From: Trema orientale
Lineage: Eukaryota; Streptophyta; Magnoliopsida; Rosales; Cannabaceae
NCBI GenBank assembly: GCA_002914845.1
Contig: JXTC01000040.1
Span: forward strand, 580,433 to 644,432
Direction of reading: 5' to 3'
Length of the DNA stretch: 64,000 bases
Positions 46,907 through 59,800 of the stretch are shown here, one piece after another (within the stretch, counting starts at the first letter, position 1; the number at the start of each line of letters is the position of its first letter). The notes beneath the pieces were generated by a model, which ran no database searches, had not been told where the DNA came from, and was given only the letters and a program-made list of their open reading frames with translations. A program made the position numbers and the translations under genes.

Positions 46907-46968
46907 TGAGAGAGAGAGAGAGAGAGAGAAGAAGAAAAAAAAAAAAAGAGGAAGAAGAAGAAGCAAGT
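46907..46968. repeat. (GA)n and purine-rich tract
   Basis: A GA microsatellite of about ten units followed by an A/G-rich stretch. Non-coding. Confidence 0.85.
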
Positions 46969-47834
46969 GGTAAAAACAGCTTATAAAAGCACAACAAACA
47001 AGCAGGTTCCTACATTTCCCGGGAAACCTAAAGAACTCTCAATTTCTGCATGCAAAGGAACACTAAGAGCGCAATTCACTTTTCGAAAGTCCAACTGCTG
47101 TTTACTTGCATGAACCATGCGGTGATTATTTAGTAAGCAGGGCCCGACTTACGTCAAGGAAGACGCAAAATAATAGAGCTTTGTGTGCCTCCAAACTGAC
47201 ACCCTGCCACTGTTGTGTGATCTTCCATTTCTTTTCTTCCTTTAAAGGGGTTTAAGAACTAACCTACTCCAAGTTGACAAATCCTGATGAGACAAACCCA
47301 TGTTAAACTACATTACTTGGTAACCAGAGTCTAAATCCTACCTCAACAAATAGTATCCCCTTCAGAACTACTACAAATAAATTAGGGGTGAAAACGAGAT
47401 ATGCAGAAGTATGATTAAACATACACTTATAAGCATAAAATTTAACTGAGATCTAACTTCAGAATTCCTAATAGACCAAAATGGTCAGCTACCACTCCGT
47501 ATCAAAATCCAATCTTCAGGACGCCTGTTCTTCATTTGAGCTCCAAGCCAAAAGATCCAACTTTATTTCCTACGTAGTTGATCATGCATATTCATATATA
47601 CATGTAAAGCAAAAGTACTTCTGTTGCACTATCAACCATCAGATTGTTAAAAGGTAAAACTGTACCAATTCTGTTGGATTCATCCATATCAAAACAGAAC
47701 TGACTATGTAGCTACTACTACCTTTAAAAGGGTTCATATTGACAACTATACTCTCCTCTAATTGATGGTTGTCTCCTGAAAAACCATGAAAGAGTTATTT
47801 GTTGGGGGTATATGCTAAAGCTCTATAGTATTTC

Positions 47835-48001
47835 TGCCATCAGCAGTAATGCATCCTTAAGTCTTGCTGTTCAAGAGTGATGAAGACCAGCATTACAACA
47901 TAACAACTCCTGTCCAAGTGCCATCAGCAGTAATGCATCCTTAAGTCTTACTGTTCAAGACTGATGAAGACCAGCATGTACAACATAACAACTCCTGTCT
48001 G
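47835..48001. repeat. 84-base tandem duplication
   Basis: Two adjacent copies begin TGCCATCAGCAGTAATGCAT at 47,835 and at 47,919 and continue through ACCAGCAT and ACAACATAACAACTCCTGTC. They differ at only a few positions, so the duplication is fairly recent. It lies between exon-like blocks of the unrecognised minus-strand gene. Confidence 0.85.
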
Positions 48002-50367
48002 ACTCATAGACCTTGTAGACTAAAAAAGCACAGTATCTTGGTAAATGGTGCCTCCATCCAATAGAAATATCTAACTCTTTCTTCAAGAATTCACTATTCA
48101 CATAAGTATCTGAAAGCTTAGAGTATAGTTTTCTGTTACGTAGAAGCAACTATACTAATAACCAAATCTTATCCTTAAGAAAGACGTTACAGCTGCTATT
48201 CTATTAAAACTGCTTTTCTGAATATTGAACAGACGTATTATCACCTTGAACAGCAGAAGTTGCAGAATTCGAAGCATGGAACATCATCATTCATCAATTC
48301 ATTCCAGAGGTATTCAATGAGCAAACTGTGATACCGATAACCCCTAGAGCACACTAATAACCCCTAGAGCCTAAACAAAGCAAGCAAACACAGGGAACTA
48401 AGCCTAAAAGTGGTTTAAAATTACTTTAAAAATTAGATACTGCAGAATGTAAAGTTTGAAACTTCACTAGCTAAACTTTTTACAGGACACATCTTTGAAT
48501 ATTGTATTTATATATACATATATATATAAAAGAAAAAGGACGACAGCAGTCAAGACATACTTGCTACTAAGCTAAAAGTGAAATATATTTCTAAAAAAAG
48601 CAAGATTTAAACAGGGCGTGAAGAACTATGGAAGAAAATAAACAGGATACATCAGCTATAGTGAGTAGCTGGGAGAACAAATGCAAGATTCCAGACCCAT
48701 GAAATATGAGACAGGATACTTGCCTATATCTTTCAGTAGAGTAGCTGGCCTCTTGTCACGTGGCATGCCACCATTTGTCTTCGGATAGATCCGGGTCATT
48801 GCAAAGTATGAAGCAACTTCTTGGCCATTGGTGGCTGGAATTTCTTGACCACCGAAAGATATTGCAGGACAGAAGAAAGACGAAAATGACTTAAAACTTC
48901 ACAAATCAGACATAAGAAATAGATATATTCCATAACTGAGCAATGTCTGATTTTTGGGAGTAATGTTGATGGTCGACCATTCATTTGAAAGCCTTCCAAG
49001 AGATTCAACCTCCTTTGCTCTAAATACGATCAGTTCAATTTCAACCAAGATATCCTCAATGCCCTACCAGTCAAACCAGACGAATTCTTATATTAAAGAA
49101 TAATGTATGCTACATACACTTAAACAGCTCATAATATTCCTCGAACTCCATCTTGTCTATCTGGGAAAGAACTTTTTTATTCCTTTTATAATCAAAATCT
49201 TGTGAGACCTAAGAATCTTCTATATCTTATCAAAAGCATAGTGGCATAGGAAAGACAACTGAGGAAAACAACTACAAAAACAAAGACCCTGCACCTTCAT
49301 TTCCAAAAGATAAACTCTTCATAGGCCCTAGCTACTCCTAAAAAGGAGTTCTGATCTTGTCAAATCAATTACTTATAAACATAAACTTCAAGATATGCTT
49401 CCATTCTCAAAACTTTTCTAATCTGATACCATCAAATATCATGTACCACATATCACAAAAACCCACTTCCAAAAAAGTATATAATAACATGTCAGCGCCC
49501 TAGAGCAGAAAACAAATTATCCAAACTCACAGCAAATAAGTCCCTATATTCCATATATTTAAATTATCCAACATAATTTTTAATCTCCAAAAAAGTATGA
49601 ATCCTTCACAAATATAACTGGGATGCGCAAATAGAAGCCCACCATCAAAATAAATCCAGAATGCTATTATCCCAGTAACTGATTTCCAAAGAAAAACACT
49701 TTATCCAAGCTAACTGAAACCAAAAATCAGATGTTTCCACCACCACATAGCATTCTTACTTCATGAAACTTTGCACCATGCCTTAAACTAGAAAAAATAG
49801 TGTCAACTGTAGCAGCAGAGACCAAATTCTCTGCGTGATGTCTGCATTAGCACCTTGCTTCCTCGTATTTTCTACATGGTGCATGCTTTCAGCATCCACA
49901 ATTGCCCACAGCTTGGAAAAAGAAGAATTCGAACCAAGAAGTACTAAAGTACAATTTCTAAGTAATTATGTAAGTGTTTGCTTCTACATCCAAACCCCAC
50001 ACCCTCTAGGGGGAGAAAGGGAGAAGAATTGGGAGAAATGAAGACCAAGATAATTTATCAATATAATATATCAACACAGTAAGTTATGTTGTGATATCAC
50101 CTATGTAACATAGAGCAACTGAAAAGGCAGAAATAATATATCAAAAACATTTGCATAGTAACTATAGAAATGAAACATTGTTTCTACCACCTACATAAAA
50201 GCAGCATTAAAACAGTATATATGTCAGTTTAGGATGACTAACATATTCAGAAAAACAACTATATATGAGGCATGCACTCATAGATGAACCTAAGAATCCA
50301 CGAGGAATCATATGCAAAAGATCCGAACAGCAACTTCTGTGACAGCTCGATTTGAACAATAATCATC

Positions 50368-51536
50368 TCAACGCCGGTTCATGCGTGGTTTCTCAGGTCC
50401 TCCCCATGAAGCAGAACCTGGTCCATACATTGGTCCTTTCTCAGAAACACCCTAAACAACAGAACATAAGGACAATTTATCAGTCAATAAGAAGAAACAA
50501 AAATGGCATCCTAATGATAACAAAAACTCAAATGAGATCTCAAATTATAAACAGCAGTACCACGTGAAGCCCATATCCATCTCCATACGGACCAGCAGGA
50601 AAACTCCCCTCTGGGGGGCTGCTGAATTTCAACCCATATGATCCCCCTAGAAAAACCAAATACATCAAAGTCAAGCAGCAGAAGACAAAATGAATGAATT
50701 CAATGCCAAAACATGCTTCCTCCCCCAGCCTGCCAAAACAGGTAGGTTTTACCTGCACCCCACGCTCTACTATCGACATTAGTGAGTTCTGCACGTAATT
50801 TCTCAACTTCCCGGGCCATGGAAACTAAGTTCTTCTCCATTGCCTGTCTCTGCTCCACCAGCTCAATATTTGCTTTCTTCTCATAATCAACCGCAGCCCT
50901 ATAAAATAAAAATGTTCAAATCATTAGATGGTTGATAGCAACATAACAAGTTCAAACAAAAATCTGCATATTGAGAAATAAAATTATATATCGAGAAAGC
51001 ACGAACCTAGCACGCATAAGCTCCTGATGCAGGCCATCAATCTCAACTTTTAAGTGAGGAATCTGTTGATTATCAACTTGCAACCTTCCAACTTCCTGTT
51101 TGAGAGTCTGAACTTGCGAAAAGAGCTCTTGCTTAAGATCCTTAAGCTTCTGAACTTCCGCACGAAGTTGGATAGCCTCATTTTTCAATGGCTCGGCCGC
51201 CCGAAGATCAGCCTCCAACTTCATTCCCTTCTCATAAAGATCCCTGGACCTTATATCTTCTTCGGCCCGAATCTCCGCAATGGCAAGATTCATCCGATGA
51301 AGCTCCTCTTTCGCCGCACCGAGCTCACGCTGCAATGCAATTCGGTCTTCAACCAGCCTCCGGTTATCACCCACAAGTCTCCGAATTTCAGCGTGCTGCA
51401 ACTCGAGTTCTTCCTCCAACAATGCCGGATGAGGCATTGGCCGAGACAAAGGAGGACCCCGAGCATAAGGCCCTTCAAGAGGGTATCCACGCCTGTTATT
51501 CATGGCTTCACGGGTAACACGGTTTCTACTTGCCAT
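50368..51536 (-). CDS. FLXL3: FLX-like 3 coiled-coil protein
   Basis: Four coding exons on the minus strand: 51536-51007, 50898-50753, 50646-50561 and 50451-50368. All introns are GT-AG and they encode 281 residues. The start is taken at [10 protein letters not shown], which fits the family; an ATG two codons earlier is possible. After a Pro/Arg-rich leader ([16 protein letters not shown]), residues about 38-240 form one long coiled coil with [20 protein letters not shown] and [20 protein letters not shown], the FLX-family signature. A Gly/Pro-rich tail ends KPRMNRR. Arabidopsis FLX acts with FRIGIDA to activate FLC and delay flowering; the role of FLX-like 3 is less clear. A 5' UTR intron is likely (51723-51549), whose splicing would create a ten-codon upstream frame. 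Confidence 0.92.
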
Positions 51537-51548
51537 TATCAATTACCC

Positions 51549-52100
51549 CTGAAAACCCACAAAATCTCAGATAAAACCCGTAACAAAAATCATTGTACCC
51601 ATTTGAATACCTAACCCAATCAAAGAAATACTCAATCAAACAATTGGGCATGCTTTGTATTTGGCGAAAATTACATGAAACTGAACAGAAAAAAATTAAA
51701 AAATAAACAAGTAAAATACAAACCTTTTCAAATTTCAGGTTTTTCATCATGAAATCGATGAAGATGGAAACAAATAATAATAATACTCTCTTTCAACCAA
51801 TCAAATATAGTACGGCAAGTTTATTGAAGACCTAGTTTATTGAAACTTTTCCATGAAAAAGAAAAAAAGAAAGCTAATTTCTGAAACAAAAGCTTGAGAA
51901 GAAGAATCTGAACCTGATAATTATTAGGAATTTGCTATTTTTCGATCGGATTTGCAGAGAGGAAAACTCGTTGTTGCTGCGCTCTGAGGTCACAGGTTCC
52001 TCCTAAGTCTTACCCCAACAAAAACTGGAGCATTTTCTTCAAGTTCTGCGCTTTGGCTAAACTTGGCCCAAACGACGTCGTTTATAATTTGGCATGCTCT
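51549..52100 (-). promoter_or_regulatory. FLXL3 leader intron and core promoter
   Basis: On the minus strand a donor GAAAAG|GTTTGT (intron from 51,723) and an acceptor TTTTCAG (ending at 51,549) flank a likely leader intron. Around 52,067-52,086 lies AAACGACGTCGTTTGGGCC (minus sense): a perfect ACGT-centred palindrome abutting a TGGGCC site II-like box. This is common just upstream of plant housekeeping genes, so the transcript probably begins near 52,000. Confidence 0.5.
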
Positions 52101-52610
52101 TTATTTAATTTTTTTTTTTTTTTTTTTTTAAGAAAGCATGCTCTTTATTTTTATTTATTTATCTTTTGGGCAAAATAATTCTGTTATAAAATACAAGTAC
52201 CATTTTGCCAATTACCATAACAGATTCAATTTTTAGAGGAAATTTCTGAAATACTCGTGTGGTAAATCTTGCTAAACAATCATCAACCCCGGTCAATACC
52301 TGTGAACAAATAAATTAAGCTAAACACATTCATCAGTAATTATATATATTCAACAGTAGTTTGTTCACAGTATACCAAAGTATAAATGTAAATTAACTAA
52401 TTCATTATTACGAATTTGAGTCACTGTTAATGCATCCGACTTTCTATATTGGTCATTTGGGCGGCCCACTCCTAGCCAGTAAGAGAGACAATCCTGATGT
52501 CTCACTCTCCACATTCTTAGATTAAATTATGAGAAAGACCATCTAACTTTTAGACTATGGTCATGACTTCACCCTTTGTATTGCAAACTGTAGAGCCAAT
52601 TCCTATCAAC
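52101..52610. other. Intergenic spacer
   Basis: AT-rich, with a T run at 52,108-52,130. No gene or element recognised. Confidence 0.45.
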
Positions 52611-52619
52611 GTGTTTACT

Positions 52620-53043
52620 AGGGTTGTCAATTTGCCTCGGCGAGACAGAGAGGATCGGGAAGGGGATGGGAATTAAAACCCTTCCCCAAGTGTGGGGTCA
52701 GAGAATGGAAAACCCGCCCCGTATACTCATTTTTATAAATGTTATATATATATGATATATATATATAAGACATAAAATAAGTATTTTAAAAATTAAAATA
52801 CAATATTTTGGATGAACTTGTATTATTATAGTTAATTAACTAATTTTTTACTTTTTTATTTATATTTTTACATTTTTTTACATAAAAATGACTAGGCGGG
52901 GAACCCGCCAGGATTCCAATCCAGTGGAGATTTCCCGCCCCCGCCCCTCACCCCATTTATCCATGGATTGGAGCAGGAACAAGGGAAGATTTAGGGGGTA
53001 GGGGAGCATTCCATGGCCCCGCTCCGCCCCGTTTACATCTCTA
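52620..53043. mobile_element. Second hAT-like GC-rich MITE
   Basis: It starts TAGGGTTGTCAATTTGCCTC and ends GCCCCGTTTACATCTCTA, imperfect inverted repeats of the TAGNGNTGTAAAC type typical of plant hAT elements. GC-rich segments near both ends (ACCCGCCCCGT and GGCGGGGAACCCGCC) surround an AT-rich centre with (TA)n. No clear target duplication was seen, so the insertion is probably old. The minus-strand frame inside it is not a gene. Confidence 0.55.
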
Positions 53044-54684
53044 TAAGTCATTGACAAAATTAAACAACAGAATTTTCCTTCAAGAATAAGAAACCCAAAA
53101 TTGCGTTTAATCAAAATTATTAGAAACAATTTATTGTCTAATATTTTGTTTTCTTTTTTTTTTTTTTTAATTTAGCTTCATTTTAATTTGATTTTAAATT
53201 TATTTTTATTTTGACCAAGGAAATTTTGGTTTCAACGTTCTTTAAGGAAGTATGTGATTTTCTTTTTTATTTTCCCCAATTTAGATGATTGGGTAGGGAA
53301 TAGGGATAAACTTGAAAAGTGTTAAAAATCAAGATAAACTTGAAAAGTTTTAAAAATCAAGGGAAATAATTGTTAAAAAAATACAATTATAGGCATAAAT
53401 TTAAAATTGTTAAAAATTAAGGGGAAATAATTGTTAAAAAAAACAATTAAAAGGTCTAATTTGAAATATCTGAAAATGCGGATATTTTTATTTTTATTTT
53501 TTTCAAGCAAAAAGTAAACATTCAAGGTCATTTTATGATTTTTTTTTTTTTTTTTGGGTTCTCTCACATGTCCTTCAACTTATTATATATTTGTGTTTCA
53601 CTTTGGATTTTCAAACTCAAACCAAAAACTGATTGGAACAAGTCCCAAACCTAAATTTTACGAAGAAAAAAATCAAATTGTAGACTTGATAAAGTGATAC
53701 GGTAACTTTATCTTTTTTCAAGTGGAACAGGTTAATGGCTTATCTAAAAAAAAAATCCTTATCAATAATCTTACGTAGTATTATCCAACTTTATTTTCAT
53801 TTTTTTGAAACAAAACATATGAAACTACATGTAACGACCTTGTTTTGTTTTGTTTTTTTTTTTTTTGTTAGAAAATATATATTTTATTTAGCTATTTAAA
53901 TTATGAGTCCATATTTGTCAAATTTATATTATAAAAAAGTTAATGTGAAAATTAGGTCTTATACGGTATTTTTAGAAAAAATTTTAAAAAATACGGTAGG
54001 TTGTGTTTTTTGTAGATCTGTTACGGTTTTTATTAGAAAATGTCATTTTTTAAAAATAACTAGCAACAAGTAACCAATTTTAAAAATTGGTAACTAGGAA
54101 TCAAAGGTATTTATAACAGGTAACCGATAACCAGTTTTCAGAAACTGGTAATTAATAATCATTTTTAAAAATAGTATTTTTCTAAAATATTTTTTGAAAA
54201 TGATATTTTTTTCTAATAAAAACATACAAAAATTGGGAAAAAAAAAATCTGATCTCCATATTTTTGTAATTCTTTTGGGTTTTTATAGATAAAAGTATTA
54301 GAAACTCAAAATTAATTTCTATTACTAATTTAAATATTAAAAATAAAAATTCCAGTAATGAAATTTCTATTACTAGTTTCGTTCTTTTTATTTAAAAAAA
54401 AAAAAAAACAAAATAACGCCTTGAAATCAATTTGAATTTTATAATAACTTAACACTTGATTGGAAAAAAAAAAAGACTAACACAAGAATTTTTTTATTTA
54501 ATACTAAGAACTGTAATTACGTATAGAATCATACAAATAGTTCTTTATACTTGAATTTTAAATAGGATTAACACTTGTACTAAAGTTTTTTTTCTCTACT
54601 TGAGAAATTTTCTCAAATAAAAAAAAAGTTAATAAAATGGTTACCAAAAAAAAAAAAGGCTTTAAGAGAAAGTACGCTATGTTA

Positions 54685-54735
<51 letters not shown>

Positions 54736-54945
54736 AAAGATGATTCATTGCCAAAAAAAAAAAATTCAAGAATGGGAAATAAAAAGGGAAATAATTATGT
54801 CTATCAGTAGTTATTTTATTTATATCTATTTGTAGTGATTTTACAAAATTACTACTATGAGTCTCACCATATATATTAAGCTTGTGTAATTCTCTTGCGT
54901 ATAGTAGCTACTAAGGCATGTGCTTCTTAAATAGTATATATATAT
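53044..54945. other. AT-rich spacer with palindromic AACCA/TGGTT repeats
   Basis: No gene. At about 54,060-54,160 there are short palindromes such as TAACCAATTTTAAAAATTGGTTA-like units and AACCAGTTTTCAGAAACTGG. They resemble the arm units of the 3.2-7.3 kb inverted repeat, so a related element fragment is likely. A (GA)n microsatellite of about 22 units lies at 54,689-54,732. Confidence 0.45.
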
Positions 54946-54950
54946 ATATA

Positions 54951-55184
54951 CTAATTCAGTAGGTATTTTTTTTTAATCTATGCATAGGTATCAATTTAGC
55001 CAATGAAATTTTTTTTTTTACATTTTTTTATATTATAAAGTAAGAGAGAGAAATAGTATTAATAATGCACATCTTTTCATGCACATCATTATAACCGTTG
55101 GATCACCATTAGATGATAATCTAACGGCTAAAAAAAAAATACCTACACATAGGTAAAAAAAAAAAAACCAACTGAATTGGCAAC
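54951..55184. mobile_element. Micron-like MITE in a (TA)n tract, copy 3
   Basis: It begins CTAATTCAGTAGGTATTTTT and ends with ACTGAATTGGCAACC, in inverted relation to each other and to the other copies. The interior CCGTTGGATCACCATTAGAT faces GATAATCTAACGG. (TA)n flanks lie at about 54,936-54,950 and 55,186-55,197. About 235 bases, non-coding. Its interior is closest to the copy in PLD intron 3, including ATTAATAATGCACRTCTTTT. Confidence 0.7.
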
Positions 55185-55524
55185 CATATATATATATTTA
55201 TGTGTGTGATGAAATGAAATAGGATGAAATTATAACCATTTAAACTGTGACTTTGACTAAAGATAAGATATATTTTCCTATCACTGCAAAATCCTTAAAG
55301 CTTGTCATATACTTCTGCTTAATTTGAAATATAATTCAAACCAAGCAATCTTCAAGCGAAAAGAAAAAACTCAAACCAAGCAATCTTGTTTGCCAGTCCA
55401 CCACATTTTCATGAAAAAGAAAAAAGATAATGTGAATATAAAAGTCCATTATTTCCCAAAAAAAAAAAAAAGATTGAGCATGGGCTTCGTATGAGCCCAA
55501 TATAACGATTAACAAGAGAGAAAG

Positions 55525-55760
55525 GACATGGGTACGACTTAGTTAGGCTAAAATGATTTTTTTTAGACTATTTTAAAATGGTATTTTTAGAAGTGTGAAA
55601 ATGTTTTAACCTATGTTCAAGAATTTCTTAATTATGAAAAAATCATAAGTAATATATTTTTTATGCTCAAAAAATTATTGATCCTTCTAAAAATGTTATT
55701 TTTAGATTATACGCAAAAAAGTCATTTCGGCCAAAATTAGTCATATCTATGTTATTTTAT
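55525..55760. mobile_element. Palindromic MITE-like element, copy 2
   Basis: Related to 7,637-7,875. The left end carries TACGACTTAGTTAGGCTAAA and the right end GTCATTTCGGCCAAAATTAG, in inverted relation. Internally, GTATTTTTAGAAGTGTG faces CCTTCTAAAAATGTTATTTT. It forms a long imperfect hairpin. Non-coding. Confidence 0.55.
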
Positions 55761-56814
55761 CCATTAAATGACCGGTATTTTTTATTTTCTTTCTCGTACA
55801 AAAAAGTGTTAAACCATTATACAATCGTCAAAATTAACTTAGATATCAGTTAATATGCTCGATATAATTGGATGTAACTTGACATCTGGTAAATTAGTTA
55901 AAACTTTTTATGGAGAACAAACTTTTTAGCAATAAGTTAAGAAAAATCAGATTTTATCCTCCAATCTAGAATCAGAGATCTTTATTCTTTACACCATTCA
56001 AGATACTAGTAAATCATGCCATCTCCAGCAGTTTTTTGTGTCCTCTATTTTGAAATAACAGTATATAAGTAGAGTAATTGTTCATATTACACTACTATTT
56101 TTTTTTTCTTTTTTTGTTTTTGAACGAATTGCATTACTAAGTTTACATCCGAAGAGCCAAATTTTGGGTTAAAGAGATGTTACAATTTTGAGCCCATGCA
56201 TGAATATATGATATTTACTGACAAAAGAAGATACATATATCATGGATCTACTTTTTGATTTGCTCCTAACAACCATCCTCATCCAAAATCTGACTTCCAA
56301 ATTCAAATGTGTCAGTTTTTCTCAATTAAAAAAAGAAAAGAACTTGTTCTTGAAGAATGCCATCATTGATTGGGGCTCCAACGAATGCAAATCATTGTAC
56401 ATGTCCACTAACCTTATCATTAAGAAATTGGTATAATAGTAACAACAATGATAACGATCCAAAAGTTGCTCCTTTGGTGCCTTTTATTACATTTGTACAT
56501 GCAATTAAAGCAATGGAAAGACAAAAAGAATTAACCAAGATGAGAAACATAGGGATTTTAATTGGGTCCCATAAGAGTTATACAGTTGTCCATATGATGC
56601 AATAATCATTATTAAAGTCCAAAGAGATGACACGTGCGTTCTGCTTCGGTGGGTGCCCCCCACACGTGTGCACCGTGGGAAACTCCTTTTTCTTTCTTAT
56701 ATTTCCTCATTTCCTTGTCTTTTCATGCTGATAGCTGTTTTTTTGGTATCATTGTCTGAAGTTACTTAAAACGCTTTTTCTTTAGTGACCATAAAAGGAT
56801 TACTAAGGGCCCTT
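55761..56814. other. Spacer before the CYP90D 3' end
   Basis: No gene is supported. Two overlapping plus-strand frames at 56,242-56,605 lack motifs. An ACACGTGTGCACCG stretch containing CACGTG lies at about 56,662 but has no clear gene attached. Confidence 0.45.
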
Positions 56815-59800
56815 TTACTTTTTAACCCAAATGGGCATCCTTCTCTTCATTCTTACAGTGGGAAAGTTGATTATTGTGTCCTCCTCAGCCACCCATCTGC
56901 ATTGGAAGAGTTAGAACTATATATTAAAAAAATGTTCAATGGAATATACTTGTAAAACAGTGTTTTGTGTGTCACATTATTCAAAACGACAAAAAAAAAA
57001 AAAAAAGTGATCAAGATTTAGAGACTGTGTAAAAATTGTTTGTAACAATGACAACAATAATATAAGATCAATAAGAATCATATAAAAGCATAATGTAGGC
57101 CTAGCTAGCAAGATCCTTAATTACTATAGGTTTTGCTTTTAAAATTAGTGAGGATATATCCTATGTTTGTCCAATACTAAAAGTTTGACCATGTCATTAA
57201 TTCTTTGTAAGGAAAAAAGTAATGAACCCTGCAATAATTGTTGGGTTGGAGCTTGTAAATCAAGAAACCAATAATTATATTCCTAATTGTTTATAAACAC
57301 ATAAATTGTCTTAATTAAAGTTGGTCAAAGTAGGGGCTATTATTAGGCACCAAAATCAGATTTGGTTTTTGGATGGTAAACTTTTTTTAGCCATAAAATA
57401 TATGACACCCCCATTGAAATCTAGAAAAAAGTCATAGCCATTAAGGGTCCTAATATACTATTAGAGAAATTCTATACTATCTTAATTAGGACAACATGGC
57501 TTGTGAAGTCAGGTAAGATGTCTCTATAAGTATCTAGCTATAAGGGTTTCTAGAGTCCAAAGTTGCTTTACATATTTGCTGTCGTATATGTTATGACCAC
57601 TCTCTTTACTCACATGGGTTCCCTATTAAGGACCCACTTGGATAAATGTTTGGAATATATGACACAAGTTATTAAAATGGACTAATAACGAAGCATGGTA
57701 CCAAGAATCTAATCTTACCATACATGTCGCGTATACGATATATGATTTGTAATATTAGCATGATTGCAATATATATGGGATATAGTAGGTACAAAAAGGA
57801 TATATATTTTTAAAGAAACTGGTATCTGTTGCAATAACAGAGCAAAAAGTTTGATACCCTCTTTTGTCTTTCTCCTCATGGAATAGTAAGGAAATTATTA
57901 TAGAAAACAGGTTATATCAACTTTTGAAAGGGTCTGTCTTCAATTTCATCAAACTGTGTTTTAAGTGTTCAATGAGCAGTGGCAAACTGGCAATCACTTG
58001 ATGTGGATGTGGGAGCTATTGAAGACTTATAATGGACAAGCTTTGTTCTATTGTTATGCATATATATATATCTATAATATCTATTTTTAATTCTGGTTAT
58101 TAGAATTGGTTCTTGAAAGTAAGTACCTAACTATGTGCCAAGGAAAAATCAAAACCAATAGTTGATTGAACTGAGACTATTGGAACTTTCTAATAAATAA
58201 AAAAAGAAAAATCCCAATTGGAAAACACCATAGTTATAAATAAATAGTGAAGGGTTCATATTCATTATTACCTGAATTGAGTGACAAAGTGGTGTAGAAA
58301 GATTGAAGCTTCCAACCTGGCCAAGTCAAGACCAGGGCATAGCCTCTGGCCTCCTCCAAAAGGGGTGAAGTTAATATTGCTAGTATCTTTTTCCTGTGAA
58401 TAAATAAAGCTTAAATGAATAAAAGGGGAAAAGAAAATCAAAGAAATTGACTGGGAAAAGATAATCAAAGAAATTGACTATGGAAAAGTGAAAATAGCCA
58501 GGTTAATGAAAATTGGTCCTACTTACTTGCCATCTCCATGGATTAAACTCGTACGGCCAGTCATAATGATTTTCATCAAGATGAACCGATCTAAAATATG
58601 CAAAAGCACACCATCCCTTTGGTATTAGATACCCTTTTATCTCAACATCTTTCATGGCCTTCCTCATCACCCCAATGATAATGTTCCCTACCCTTAGTGT
58701 TTCTGTAATGACCTGTAATTTAATTTCAAGCAAAAGTGTAAAAATGTTATAGCTTTATGATGATTATTTGGTTCTTCCGAGCTGTTATTTTCTTCTTGTG
58801 GGTCATTTTTTTTGTGGTGAAAAAATAACTTACCGTTTGTGTAAATGGTAAAGATAAGTAGTCACTCCAACACAGTGGCTCCCCAAGTTGATCTTTGAGC
58901 CTTTTTAACTTCATGTTCTCCTCCTGAGATGATAAAGCTATGATAAATTAATAATAAGCAAAGTATAGTACCGAGTCATTGAAACCAGTTCTTTTTTTAA
59001 GTAATTTTCTGTAAAAAGATCTTGTACTATATGTGTCCTCATGAGAATTAACTGCAATAATTCCATATGAGTATTGTGGACAAAGTCACAAAACCCTATA
59101 GCTAGCTCATATTATAGCATTTCCACTGTCACCTATTTCATATGACAAAGCGCAAATGAGAAGGAAACCACTTAAGAAACGACAAACTAGACCGTAAAAG
59201 TGGTCAAAAATATGGACTTGAATGTCACAAGTTTCCAAAAAAGAGGACCAGTAGTATTGGAAAAGTTGGCTGGCTGAACAGGATTTGTGCAGCTTAATCC
59301 AATTAAGTTATTGTAATAAAAGAGCACTAAGGGGTGATAATGATCATGGAATGAAGTTGGCATCTTGTTTAGTTTCTTTAAACTATATAATATATTATAA
59401 CATGATTTTCGGTACTTTTTTATTGTAATCCAGTAGATAAAATAAAATGAATTCTAGTTCATACCCTCAACTGTTGTAGAGCAGCTGGACAATCTGAGAG
59501 GTATTTTACTGCAAGAGTCAAAAGAACAGGAACTGAATCCTCTCCTGGTATCATCATATCTATAATGTTATCAGCTATTAGATCTTCCGTTAATTGGCCA
59601 CTTGTGTCATTTAGCAGAACATCTATGACATCACTTGGAGCCTCTTTTGGTATCCCATTAGTACTTTTCCTAGCTAGTAAAATTTTCTTTACTAGCTTAA
59701 CCATTTTCTTCTTTGCCTGAAACAAGAGTTTCACACACAAAAAAAAAAAAATAGTTAGTAATCATGAATTATCTGGTAAGTCACTAAAATAGTATGTAAT

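Larger units (their letters stand above)
46687..49911 (-). other. Exon-like blocks of an unrecognised minus-strand gene
   Basis: Several blocks look coding on the minus strand, with protein-like composition and splice signals. 49841-49760 follows a TGCTAATGCAG acceptor, reads HAENLVSAATVDTIFSSL and ends at GAA|GTAAGA. About 49063-48936 follows a GGTAG acceptor in matching phase and reads GIEDILVEIELIVFRAKEV. About 48843-48724 reads NGQEVASYFAMTRIYPKTNG and ends at ATAG|GCAAGT. 46764-46687 follows a GCTGCAG acceptor, reads MEGRQLTLKVQGVEED and ends in a stop. The first two join in frame. I could not connect the others or find the start. I recognise no family. It could be a real small gene with missed exons, or a decayed one. 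Confidence 0.35.

Noticed and set aside
51054-51614. 186-codon plus-strand frame over FLXL3
   Set aside because: It is antisense to the coiled-coil exon; the minus-strand frame carries the family signature and splices correctly.
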